Shown: piece by piece, positions 1 through 8,100 of the stretch
How positions within the stretch are numbered: the stretch's first letter is position 1
How the letters are laid out: each line of letters begins with the position of its first letter
Assembly: GCA_964450715.1 (NCBI GenBank)
Contig: CAYVFC010000002.1
Location: forward strand, 1 to 64,000
Reading direction: 5' to 3'
Source of the DNA: CAYVFC01 sp964450715
GTDB lineage: Bacteria > Myxococcota_A > Polyangia > Polyangiales > JAFGIB01
Length of the DNA stretch: 64,000 nt
Made by a program: the position numbers and the translations under genes
The notes under the pieces: generated by a model
Told to the model about the DNA's origin: nothing
What the model saw: only the letters and a program-made list of their open reading frames with translations
Database searches by the model: none

Positions 1-460
1 GCGTAAATCGCCGTCAGAAACCGTTTGGGCCGGCTGTTAAGCGATCACGCGTGTATCGCCCTCTTGCCTGATCCGTACAACCGCGCACCCGGCCACCCGA
101 AACCGTTTATGCCGGTGCCGGTATTTTTCGCTCTATCACGGAACGTAGGGGGTAGAAAGCGGGCGAAACGGCCGGAATTTCCCCTCCCCGAGCGGAAACT
201 CCTACGGCCGGCGCTCCCGGGCCGCGACAGCGCGAGATGCATTTGGGGGTTTGGCGGGGCGTTGTAGACTTCGAGGCGCTATTTCCGACTTTGGCGGGAA
301 AGGCAGGAGCAACGCAACAGATGGGGCCGCCCCGCCGAAAGACGACGGGAAGGGTTTTGTACTCTCCGACCTCGATCGACAGCTCGAGTGCGCTGGCGTA
401 TGATACGGCCGGGCCAACGATGCCGCGGGGGACGACCGCCGTCGGGGAAAGGAAGGGGAA
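1..460. other. Leader region without recognised gene
   Basis: No convincing coding region was found here. The short open frames have no recognisable motif and overlap each other on both strands. The segment immediately before 461 probably carries the promoter and leader of the following operon, but no clear sigma-70 hexamers stand out. A purine-rich stretch (GGAAAGGAAGGGG) just before the ATG at 461 is a plausible ribosome binding site. Confidence 0.5.
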
Positions 461-1264
461 ATGCAATACGAGATAAGGGAGCTGAGTCTCGGAGAGATAC
501 TCGACCACTCGATCTCGCTTCTCAAGAACCACTTCAAGCTGCTGGCGGTGATACTGGCTTCGATCCTGCTCCCGGTGCAGGTCATCTCGGGTCTGCTGGT
601 CGCCGCCATCACCCCGACCCCTGAGGACATGGCGGCCGGCTCGATGATGGCGGCTAACGATTTCGACCTGTCGGCGTTCACCGGCATGTGGATCACCATG
701 GCCGTCGCCGGTTTCATCGTGTTCCTGTTCAACTCTCTCGCCCAGGGCGCGGTTACCTGGGGCATCGCCGAGCTCTACCTGGGCAAGACGGTTACCGCCG
801 GCGAGTGTATCCGCACCGCCCTGCGCAAATGGCCGGCGCTCGTGCTGGCGGCGCTCCTGGCCGGGTTCGCCGTCTTCGTCGGCCTGGTGCTCTGCCTCAT
901 CCCCGGGATCTATTTGCTCTTCGCCTGGTACGTCATGTTCCCGGTCCTCATGATTGAAGGGCTGCCGGTGATGAAGGTCTTCGCCCGCAGCCGGGCCATC
1001 ATGAAAGGACACAAAGGCAAGGCCTTTGTGGTCGGCCTGGTGCTCTTCATCATCGCGGGCGGTATCGGCGTGCTGGTCGAGATTATGCCGGGGGTTTACC
1101 TCTCCTCCGTTCTCTCCTCGGTGATCCAGACATTCCTAATGGGCTTCAACTGCATCGTGGTGACGGTGATCTATTTCTCCGGCCGCTGCCTGGTGGAGAA
1201 TTTCGATCTGGAGCTGCTCGCCGGCTCGGTGGCGAGGCAGTCGATCCCTCCGAAATCCCTGTGA
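461..1264 (+). CDS. Multi-pass membrane protein, YciC/GDPD-membrane-domain-like
   Basis: 267 aa with about six hydrophobic segments and the layout of the 'glycerophosphoryl diester phosphodiesterase membrane domain'/YciC-type families: a short amphipathic N-terminus (IRELSLGEILDHSISLL) followed by long TM pairs. The ATG at 461 sits 3-4 nt after a purine-rich Shine-Dalgarno stretch. It is the first gene of a run in which each stop overlaps the next start, so it is probably the head of the operon with DUF4129, DUF4350, MoxR and DUF58 genes. The function is not known; by position it may be a membrane partner of the MoxR/DUF58 machinery. The family assignment is tentative. Confidence 0.75.
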   Translation: MQYEIRELSLGEILDHSISLLKNHFKLLAVILASILLPVQVISGLLVAAITPTPEDMAAGSMMAANDFDLSAFTGMWITMAVAGFIVFLFNSLAQGAVTWGIAELYLGKTVTAGECIRTALRKWPALVLAALLAGFAVFVGLVLCLIPGIYLLFAWYVMFPVLMIEGLPVMKVFARSRAIMKGHKGKAFVVGLVLFIIAGGIGVLVEIMPGVYLSSVLSSVIQTFLMGFNCIVVTVIYFSGRCLVENFDLELLAGSVARQSIPPKSL

Positions 1265-1980
1265 TGATCCGCGGTCGCTCGATCGGCGGGGTGGCGCTGG
1301 CAACCGCGTTCCTGGTGCCGGCGTTCATCCTGACGAGGGCCGCGAATGCGTCAGCCAAGGCCGGCGCGGGCCGCCCCTCCGCCGAGGCGATCCGGGAAAC
1401 CGCCCGGCAGGTCCTGCTCCGGGACGCCTACCAGCACGACGAGAGCGGCTGGTTCCGCCTCGATCTGAGTTGGCTATGGGAGTGGCTATCGCTTCCTTTC
1501 GAGGCGATGGAGAACATGCTGGAGGCGATGCCCCCCTGGGTGGCCTGGACCATCATCGGCTTGTTGGTTCTCGCGGTCATCGTCCTGCTCGGCCATATCA
1601 TCTATTCCTTTTATATGGCCATGCGGGTGCGCGAGGACTTCTCCTTCGTAGAGGAGAATATACGCCAGGATCCTACGGAGCTGATAGGCAGTGCAGAACG
1701 CCTGGCCCGGGAGGGCAACTTCGTCGATGCCTCGCGTTGCCTCTACCGGGCCGCGCTCGTTTTGCTGGAAAACCGGCGTGAAGGACGGGTGAGGGTGGGG
1801 CTCACCAACCGCGAGTACCTCGGCACCTTCCAGTCCGGCTGGGTGATAGAAAACCTGAAGGTCTTCGTCGAGCTCATCGACTGGAAGTGGTACCGGGACC
1901 GCTCCTTCGATGCGCAGGACTACCAGCGCTGCCGCAACGCCTTTCAGGCCATTCGCACCCGGCTGGAAACCGCCCCCTGA
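1264..1980 (+). CDS. DUF4129 domain membrane protein
   Basis: About 238 aa from the ATG at 1264, which overlaps the previous stop (TGATG); a GTG at 1261 is the only nearby alternative. It has an N-terminal signal/TM segment, a second TM near residues 95-120, and a cytoplasmic C-terminal domain. That domain ends with the DUF4129 signature: an alpha-helical repeat, then a W-K-W-Y-x-D-x-x-F motif and YQRCRNAF. DUF4129 proteins are repeatedly encoded beside MoxR ATPases and DUF58 proteins and have been loosely linked to transglutaminase-like or cell-envelope functions. Its neighbours here match that arrangement exactly. The biochemical role is unknown. Confidence 0.85.
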   Translation: MIRGRSIGGVALATAFLVPAFILTRAANASAKAGAGRPSAEAIRETARQVLLRDAYQHDESGWFRLDLSWLWEWLSLPFEAMENMLEAMPPWVAWTIIGLLVLAVIVLLGHIIYSFYMAMRVREDFSFVEENIRQDPTELIGSAERLAREGNFVDASRCLYRAALVLLENRREGRVRVGLTNREYLGTFQSGWVIENLKVFVELIDWKWYRDRSFDAQDYQRCRNAFQAIRTRLETAP

Positions 1981-3566
1981 TGTTGAACGCGCGTCTCGTC
2001 ATCGGTTTCGTGCTCCTGCTCTTCGTCGTGTCGCTGGCCGTATCGCTGGTCATGTTCTGGGTTCCGCCGAGCGACTCGCGCCTGGCCATCGATTCCTACA
2101 GCGGTCGCAGCGTGGGCAACCGCGGCCTTTACGAGTTGCTGGAGGAGCTACGGGTTCCGGTCTCCAGGAGCGATTCCACCCCTCCGGCCCTCTTCCGCCG
2201 GCGAACCCGGGTGCTGATGCTGCAACCCGACCTGCTCCGGGTAGAGACCGAGAAGGCATATCTCGAGCAGCTGAGCCGCTGGGTGCGGGACGGGGGCCAG
2301 CTGGTGGTGGTCACCGATACACTGGACAAGCTCGCGAACCGTTCCGCCTCTGACGGCCGTAGGTGCGGGGTCGACGAGCTGATCGGCGAGGACCGCTTCT
2401 GGGACCGGCTCGGCCTCGCCGGCCTGACGGTAGTGCGAGATCCGGGCGAGGAGTCGGAAGCCGACGAAGGCGAGGCCGGCGAGGAAGCGGTCGCGGATGC
2501 GTGCGAAGACGGCGAGAGCCCGCGCTGCAAGCCGGAGGGCGAGGAGCAGGGGTTCGCGGTCGACGAGCGACCGGGTGATAGCGCCGAACCGCAAGCCGGA
2601 GCGGGTTCGGACGAGGAAACTGAACCGGAAGCCGAGGCCGACGATGCCGCGTCCGCGTCCGCCGCCGGCGCGAATCTTCCCGACCGAAAGCGCCGCCAGT
2701 ACCGCTTTGACCAGACCATGCGTATTTTTCGGCGTCACCTGGACTCGTTTCAGTTCCCCGAGACCGAGTACCGTACCCGGGCCAGCGGAACCCTGTCGGA
2801 GCTGGCGGGCAAGGCCCGCTCTCTGTACTTGCCCGTGACCCCCTCTCTTCTGGGTGGCGAGCCGCTTTCCCGAGCCCGGGGCTCCTTCGAGATCGAGCTC
2901 GATGACGGCAGCTGGCAGCCCATCGCGCTGGAGCTCCGGCACGGTGGAGGGACGGTAACCGTTGCCTCCGAGCTCTCGCTGTTCAGCAACGTCGGCCTGG
3001 GCGAGGCGGACAACGCCGTGCTGGCCTATCACCTGGCGGCCGGAAGCGGCGACCGCCAGGTGGTGGTGGACGAGTACTACCACGGCCTGGTCTCGCGCGG
3101 GAGCTGGATCCGCCTGTTGGCTTACCCGACCTATGCGATCATTGCAGTGTGTATTCTGATGGCCTCGCTGCTCTGGGCCTGGCGCTACGGGGTGCGCTTC
3201 GGGCCGCCGGCACCCGAGCCGGCCTCCTCGCGGCGAAGCATCACGGAATACATCGATGCGATGGCGCGCCTCTTTCAACGGGGCCGCAAGCACCTCTTCG
3301 CATTACACACCTGCCGCGAGGGGTTGCTGGGCGAGCTGATCGACGAGATGCATTTCACCCGGGGCACGCCCGAATCCAACGTGTTGACCCGCCTGGAGCA
3401 ACTGGACGCGGAACGCGCGGGCCGGGTGCGCCGGGTTTTGCAGGCAGTTGACCAACGACTGGCGGACCGGCGGGCGGTTTCTCCGTCCGCGCTGGTGCAG
3501 CTTCAGGAGAAAATGGACTCATGTCGGAATACGAAAGACCGCAACCTTCCGCCGACCGGACTATAA
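1980..3566 (+). CDS. DUF4350 domain membrane protein
   Basis: 528 aa from the ATG at 1980, which overlaps the DUF4129 stop by one base (TGATG). The frame stays open further upstream, but that extension lies inside the previous gene and is not expected to be used. An N-terminal TM (LNARLVIGFVLLLFVVSLAV) is followed by the DUF4350 hallmark S-x-x-G-x-x-G-x-x-x-L-x-x-x-L (YSGRSVGNRGLYELLEEL), a GATase-like fold, and a second TM near residue 385. Residues about 160-230 form a very acidic low-complexity insert (Glu/Asp/Ala-rich). The last 46 nt overlap the MoxR gene. The role in the MoxR/DUF58 cluster is undefined. Confidence 0.85.
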   Translation: MLNARLVIGFVLLLFVVSLAVSLVMFWVPPSDSRLAIDSYSGRSVGNRGLYELLEELRVPVSRSDSTPPALFRRRTRVLMLQPDLLRVETEKAYLEQLSRWVRDGGQLVVVTDTLDKLANRSASDGRRCGVDELIGEDRFWDRLGLAGLTVVRDPGEESEADEGEAGEEAVADACEDGESPRCKPEGEEQGFAVDERPGDSAEPQAGAGSDEETEPEAEADDAASASAAGANLPDRKRRQYRFDQTMRIFRRHLDSFQFPETEYRTRASGTLSELAGKARSLYLPVTPSLLGGEPLSRARGSFEIELDDGSWQPIALELRHGGGTVTVASELSLFSNVGLGEADNAVLAYHLAAGSGDRQVVVDEYYHGLVSRGSWIRLLAYPTYAIIAVCILMASLLWAWRYGVRFGPPAPEPASSRRSITEYIDAMARLFQRGRKHLFALHTCREGLLGELIDEMHFTRGTPESNVLTRLEQLDAERAGRVRRVLQAVDQRLADRRAVSPSALVQLQEKMDSCRNTKDRNLPPTGL

Positions 3567-4504
3567 CCGAGCTGTACCAGCAGGTGGTGGAGCAGACCGG
3601 ACGGGTCGTCTACGGGCAGACCGAGGCCATCCGCTTCTGCCTGGCCGCGCTCTTTTCCAACGGGCATGTGCTCATCGAAGGGGTACCCGGCACCGCCAAG
3701 ACTACCCTGGTACGTACCTTGGGCGCCATTCTCTCCATGTCCTTCTCGCGCATCCAGTTCACGCCCGATCTGCTACCCGGCGACGTCACCGGCAGCTACG
3801 TTTACCGCTCAGACCGCAACAGCTTCGAGTTTCGCCAGGGGCCCATCTTCGCCAACTTCGTGCTCGCCGACGAGATCAACCGGGCGCCGGCCAAGACCCA
3901 GTCGTCGTTGCTGGAGGCCATGCAGGAGGGAACGGTCAGCCAGGAAAAGCAGGTGCACTCCCTGCCCCGCCCCTTCATCGTCTTCGCCACCCAGAACCCG
4001 GTGGAGCACGAGGGCACCTACCCCTTGCCCCTGGCCCAGCTCGACCGCTTCATGTTCAAGGTGCTCATCGGATATCCCGATCAAGAGTCAGAGGAGCGTG
4101 TCCTGAACGAGCACCACGCGGTGGCCGGCAACGAGGACCTGCAGCGCTTCTCGCTCCGCGCGGTCGCCGACCAAACCACCGTACTGGACGCCAAGCAGCT
4201 CATCAGCCAAACCTTCGTTCGTCCCGAGGTGGTGCGCTACGTGCGCGCCTTGGTGGCCGCTACCCGGGAGGATCCGAGCTTCCTGGTGGGGGCCAGCCCG
4301 CGGGCCGGATTGATGCTGTTGATGGGCGCCAAGAGCCTGGCCCGCTTCGAGGGCAGGGATTTCGTCACCCCGGATGACGTGAAGGCGGCCTTTCTGCCCG
4401 CCCTGCGCCACCGCGTGGTGCTCAGCCCCTCCTCCGAGCTGGAAGGGTCGACCCCGGACGAAGCCCTGAATCTCACCCTGGTCCGGGTCGAGGTGCCGCG
4501 TTGA
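3521..4504 (+). CDS. MoxR-family AAA+ ATPase
   Basis: 327 aa, the normal size for MoxR ATPases. Walker A is GVPGTAKTTL near residues 54-63. Walker B with the conserved ADEINRAP stretch lies near residue 118, followed by the LLEAMQE helix, the sensor ATQNP motif and the C-terminal lid (SPRAGLMLL). These ATPases act as chaperones that insert cofactors or assemble complexes, usually with VWA or DUF58 partners. The ATG at 3521 lies inside the end of the DUF4350 gene (46-nt overlap), and the stop overlaps the start of the DUF58 gene, so expression is probably tightly coupled. Confidence 0.95.
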   Translation: MSEYERPQPSADRTITELYQQVVEQTGRVVYGQTEAIRFCLAALFSNGHVLIEGVPGTAKTTLVRTLGAILSMSFSRIQFTPDLLPGDVTGSYVYRSDRNSFEFRQGPIFANFVLADEINRAPAKTQSSLLEAMQEGTVSQEKQVHSLPRPFIVFATQNPVEHEGTYPLPLAQLDRFMFKVLIGYPDQESEERVLNEHHAVAGNEDLQRFSLRAVADQTTVLDAKQLISQTFVRPEVVRYVRALVAATREDPSFLVGASPRAGLMLLMGAKSLARFEGRDFVTPDDVKAAFLPALRHRVVLSPSSELEGSTPDEALNLTLVRVEVPR

Positions 4505-5820
4505 CCATCCTGCCGGCCGGCGGGCTGGTCGCGGCGGCAATCGCGCTGGCGGCGCTATCCGCACTGTTGCTGGTGGCACCGGGGCTCTGGCCGCTGATCG
4601 CGCTGGGTTGGGTCATTTTGCTCTCGGCATCCTTCCGGGACCTGTGGCGGCTGTGCGCGCGCGTCGCCGCGGTCGAGGCGGACCTACGCGTCCCGCCCAC
4701 CTGCCGGCGCGGACAACGGTTCGAGATCGAGCTGCATCTGGCCAACGGCAGCGATCTGCCGCTACGGATCCGCGTCCGTCCCCTGCTGCCCGAGCAGGCC
4801 GAGCCCCGGATCTGGGACCCGACCGCGTCGCTGCCGGCGGGCGGCCGGACGGCGCTCCGCCTCGTCCTGCTGGCGCGCGTGCGGGGCGCCTACGCGTTCG
4901 GGGACATTCATCTCCGTATCCAGTCCCCGCTGCGGCTGTTCCAGGTTCAGACCCGGATAGCGCGGGCGGCGACCACCCGGGTCTTTCCCGACACGGAAAG
5001 CGTCAAGGACTACCTGCTCTCCCGCCGCGCCCACGCGCTCACCGCCCCTCACCTGCGTACCGCCCGGCTGCGGGGCATCGGCAGCGAGTTCGAGAGCCTG
5101 CGGGACTGGGAGCAGGGGGACGACATCCGCCGCATCGACTGGAGGGCCACCGCCCGCCATGCCCGGCTCATCACCCGCAACTACGAGATCGAGCCCTATC
5201 GCAACCTGCTCATCGTGCTCGACCGGGGCCGGTTGATGGCCGCCGAGGTGGGAGAGGTCACCAAGCTGGACCTGGCGCTGGACGCGGCGCTGATGATCGC
5301 GGGCGTGGCGCTGGAGGGGGGCGACCGCTGCGGCATGCTGGTCTTCGATCGCGAGGTCACGACTTTTCTCAGGCCTCGCCCCTCCATGGACCAGCTCGTG
5401 CGCATCGTGGAGAACGTATACGACCTGCAGCCCGTGCTCGACGAGAGCCACTTCCAGCGCGCCTTCGTCTTCCTGCAGCAGCGGCTCACCAAGCGCAGCC
5501 TGGTGGTGGTGCTCTCCGATATGGTCGGCGTCGACGTCTCCGGCTCCATGCTCTCCAGCCTGGTCACCCTCGGCAAGCGCCACCTGGTGGTGCTGGCCGC
5601 CCTGCGCACCCCCGAGATCGGTCAGATCATCGCCGCGCCCGTGGCCGACCCCGTCGACCCTTTCCGCAAAGCCGTGGCCTACCGACTGCTCAAGGAGCGG
5701 ACCGAGGCGCTCGGCAGGCTGCGACGCGGCGGCGTGCACGTGCTGGACGTGGCCTCGGACGAGCTAACCGTGCCGCTGGTCAACAAGTACATCGAGCTGA
5801 GGGAGCGGAATCTTCTTTGA
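4501..5820 (+). CDS. DUF58 domain protein (MoxR partner)
   Basis: 439 aa starting at a TTG (4501) that overlaps the MoxR stop (TTGA). Two N-terminal TM helices (about residues 5-45) precede an Ig-like region. The DUF58 core has the diagnostic RRIDWRATAR motif near residue 217, followed by a VWA-like stretch (LLIVLDRGRLM). DUF58 proteins accompany MoxR ATPases in most bacteria and are thought to be membrane-anchored adaptors. This gene closes the five-gene operon; a strong GC hairpin follows 10 nt after its stop. Confidence 0.9.
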   Translation: MTILPAGGLVAAAIALAALSALLLVAPGLWPLIALGWVILLSASFRDLWRLCARVAAVEADLRVPPTCRRGQRFEIELHLANGSDLPLRIRVRPLLPEQAEPRIWDPTASLPAGGRTALRLVLLARVRGAYAFGDIHLRIQSPLRLFQVQTRIARAATTRVFPDTESVKDYLLSRRAHALTAPHLRTARLRGIGSEFESLRDWEQGDDIRRIDWRATARHARLITRNYEIEPYRNLLIVLDRGRLMAAEVGEVTKLDLALDAALMIAGVALEGGDRCGMLVFDREVTTFLRPRPSMDQLVRIVENVYDLQPVLDESHFQRAFVFLQQRLTKRSLVVVLSDMVGVDVSGSMLSSLVTLGKRHLVVLAALRTPEIGQIIAAPVADPVDPFRKAVAYRLLKERTEALGRLRRGGVHVLDVASDELTVPLVNKYIELRERNLL

Positions 5821-5830
5821 CGGTGGTATA

Positions 5831-5851
5831 GGGCGGGCGCCAGGCCCGCCC
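5831..5851. terminator. Bidirectional GC hairpin between convergent genes
   Basis: A perfect 8-bp inverted repeat, GGGCGGGC / GCCCGCCC, with the 5-nt loop GCCAG. It lies between the DUF58 stop and the SpoIIM-like stop. There is no T-run, so it may be a Rho-assisted terminator. The flanks (TATAGGG ... CCCTACC) extend the symmetry and resemble dispersed GC palindromes. Confidence 0.6.
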
Positions 5852-6868
5852 CTACCGCGCCCGCCCGGTACCGGGCAGCCATGGCTCGCGCCGTTCCAGC
5901 CAAAAGCCCGTCCCGAAGTAGATCACCCAAAGCAACGCCGTGGCTGCTGCGAACGCCAGGCGCGACGCGGTATCGAGCTCGCTCTGCCGCAGGAAGCCCT
6001 CGATGAAACCCGCCGTTAGGAACATGGGCACGACTCCCAAGACCAGGTATAGCGCCTCGCGACCCGCGTCCTTCAGGGCTTGCCGCCGCGTGCGGTAGCG
6101 CGGGCGGATCACCGCCATCCCCAGCATCAATCCCGCCCCGCCGCAGAGCAACACGGCCAGGATCTCGGTCACGCCGTGCGGCAGCAGCCACGCCCAAACC
6201 TCAGCCACGATACCCCGTTGGTGGTGAATGGAGACGAAAGTGCCGAGCATGGCGCCGTTCAACGTGATCAAAAACACGGTGGGGATGCCGAGCACTACCC
6301 CCGAGGCAAAGGCGGCGATTCCCACCCGGGTATTGTGGGTGAACAGAAAGGAGCTGAAGAGAAGCTTGCTCGCGTCCGAGTCGCCCCGGCCGGAGCGAAG
6401 CACCCGCTGCAGCTGCTCGGCGCTCGCCCCGGGAAGACGCGTTTCACCCTCCGGCAACAGCGCGTATGCGGCCTCCGGTCGATCTGGAAAGCTAAAGAAC
6501 GCGACCAGCCCCCCGCAGCAAAAGAGCAGCGCGGCCGCCAGGTGATAGCGGCCGGTGCGCGCCACGGCCCGCGAGAACCCCAACAGGTAGAAGCGCGCGA
6601 TCCGCCGCAGGATCCTCTGGCGCGGCGCTACATAGATAAAGCTGTGCGCCCGGGTCACCAATCGGTTCAGGTTCTCGATCAGCGCCTGGTTGGTGGTGCG
6701 GCTGCGCAGCTGCGCCAGGTGCACGGCGCTCTGCCGGTAGAGCCTGTCGAGCTGTGACAGCTCCTGGGCGGTAAGCCCCCTGGGACCGAAGCGACGGCCG
6801 CGCTCCAGCAGCTTCTGCAGCTCGTCCCAGACCGGACGCATCTTGTTCAGTAGAAGCTGCTCGCTCAC
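5852..6868 (-). CDS. SpoIIM-like (DUF95) membrane protein
   Basis: 338 aa. A helical cytoplasmic N-terminus of about 100 residues contains L-x-x-L-Y-R-Q-S-A-x-x-L, typical of the stand-alone SpoIIM/DUF95 family. Five or more TM segments follow, with the conserved HNTRVGIAAFASGVVLGIPT and LLPHGVTEILAV motifs. In non-sporulating bacteria this family is usually found beside RDD, MoxR and DUF58 genes, as here. It converges with the DUF58 gene and diverges from the RDD gene (167-bp spacer). The precise function is unknown. Confidence 0.88.
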   Translation of the reverse strand: MSEQLLLNKMRPVWDELQKLLERGRRFGPRGLTAQELSQLDRLYRQSAVHLAQLRSRTTNQALIENLNRLVTRAHSFIYVAPRQRILRRIARFYLLGFSRAVARTGRYHLAAALLFCCGGLVAFFSFPDRPEAAYALLPEGETRLPGASAEQLQRVLRSGRGDSDASKLLFSSFLFTHNTRVGIAAFASGVVLGIPTVFLITLNGAMLGTFVSIHHQRGIVAEVWAWLLPHGVTEILAVLLCGGAGLMLGMAVIRPRYRTRRQALKDAGREALYLVLGVVPMFLTAGFIEGFLRQSELDTASRLAFAAATALLWVIYFGTGFWLERREPWLPGTGRAR

Positions 6869-7035
6869 CCTCGTCTCCAGTAGCGGCGTTCCGATGCCCG
6901 CAGCGGTGTTCCGAACGCCGCACCACCCAGTCTACCGCGTAGCCGGCCTTCGTTGAAAGCCGAAGGCGTGGAAGGCATAATCGATCGGCTCCGGTCGAGA
7001 ACCGGTCGCAACAGCTACAGAGCGGACAGAGACGG

Positions 7036-7824
7036 ATGACGGAAAGCATTCGCTTCGAGACTCCAGAGAACATCAGCGTCAGCTACCGCGTAGCCGGCCT
7101 CGGCAGCCGCTTCGTGGCCTGGCTCTTCGATCTGCTGCTGATAACTTTCGGTACCTTCGGCATCCTCATTCTCTTCGCGCTCGCGGTCGCTCTCTTCCCT
7201 CTAAGCGAGCTCTTCGAGCAACTCTTCGATGCCCTGGGGGCCTTCGCTATCGCGGCATTCATCGTCATCAACGGCTTCATCCACATCGCCTACTTCGCGC
7301 TTTTCGAGCTTTTCATGCAGGGCCAGACGCCGGGCAAGCGGTCGGTAAAGATCCGCACGGTCATGGACGGCGGTTTCTCCCTCACCCCGGCGGCGGTGAC
7401 CATCCGCAACCTGTTCCGCGTCATCGAGTCCTTCCCGCTGTTCTGGTTCGTACCCCTGGTCTCGAAAAACGGCCAGCGTTTCGGCGACATGGTGGCGGGC
7501 ACGCTGGTGATCTCCGAGAGCCAGGCCGAGCTGGACAAGCTGCACGGATGGCTGCTGTCGCGACCCGCCGACAACATCCGCTTCTCCTTCACCGGCGGCG
7601 AGCTCGAACGGCTGCGCCAAGGGGACGTGGCGGCGATCACCGCCTATCTGCAACGCATGAATAAGCTGGACCCGACCCAATCGGCCGCCCTGGCCTCGCG
7701 GCTCACCAACGGCATCGTCCGCCGCCTCGATCGCGACGACCTCCCTGCGTCCTCCGAGCAGCCGCTGTTTCTGATGGACCTGCTGACCGCGCGCCTGCGC
7801 CGGGACTTACGGGAGCTCGGTTAG
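7036..7824 (+). CDS. RDD-family membrane protein
   Basis: 262 aa. The RDD domain starts near residue 15 with G-L-G-S-R-F-V-A-W-x-F-D (the Arg and first Asp of the name). Two or three TM helices follow, then the second signature GQTPGKRSVKIR and FGDMVAGTLV. The C-terminal 90 residues are soluble. RDD proteins are putative transporters or antiporters and commonly cluster with SpoIIM-like and MoxR/DUF58 genes. The ATG at 7036 has only a modest ribosome binding site (ACAGAGACGG). Confidence 0.88.
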   Translation: MTESIRFETPENISVSYRVAGLGSRFVAWLFDLLLITFGTFGILILFALAVALFPLSELFEQLFDALGAFAIAAFIVINGFIHIAYFALFELFMQGQTPGKRSVKIRTVMDGGFSLTPAAVTIRNLFRVIESFPLFWFVPLVSKNGQRFGDMVAGTLVISESQAELDKLHGWLLSRPADNIRFSFTGGELERLRQGDVAAITAYLQRMNKLDPTQSAALASRLTNGIVRRLDRDDLPASSEQPLFLMDLLTARLRRDLRELG

Positions 7825-7840
7825 GAATACATCGTCCAGG

Positions 7841-7928
7841 TTTCGGAGCGCGACGGCCCCGGATGTAAGGCGCGACGACGAGAAATACCGGGAGTATTTT
7901 CAGGAGGAGCAACTCAGCAGCCGGGGCC
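7841..7928 (+). repeat. Dispersed repeat core, copy A (relative of the MITE at 22.6 kb)
   Basis: An 88-bp block starting TTTCGGAGCGCGACGG and ending CCGGGGCC. Aligned by eye without gaps, about 78 of 88 positions match 22658-22745. Unlike that copy, it lacks the terminal inverted repeats; its left flank and right flank differ. It lies 17 nt after the RDD stop codon. It is probably a decayed or partial copy of the same element. Confidence 0.75.
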
Positions 7929-7937
7929 TTCCTGAGC

Positions 7938-7956
7938 CCACGCCCTATGGGCGTGG
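7938..7956. terminator. Hairpin downstream of the RDD gene
   Basis: A perfect 8-bp stem CCACGCCC / GGGCGTGG with the 3-nt loop TAT, without a following T-run. It is directly after dispersed-repeat copy A. It could act as a transcription terminator for the RDD gene or simply be a structured repeat end. The rest of 7957-8100 holds no gene. Confidence 0.45.
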
Positions 7957-8100
7957 AGGTTCAGTTCGACTTGATTGCACAACGGCTGCCCGCGTTTCGG
8001 ATTGGTCGCGGGAAGGCCGGAAGCGGTTGTCTAAACGCTCGAATTCGTAGATACTATCTACTCGGACGCTACACGGCTAGCGCCCGAGTCAGGGGGCCGG

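Noticed and set aside
107..1012. A 300-codon minus-strand frame over the first gene
   Set aside because: It is rich in His, Arg and Gln with no motif, typical of an antisense shadow of a GC-rich membrane-protein gene.
1887..1979. A longer start for the DUF4350 gene at 1887
   Set aside because: The extra 31 residues lie inside the DUF4129 gene and do not resemble a signal. The ATG at 1980 is perfectly overlap-coupled and starts the TM segment.
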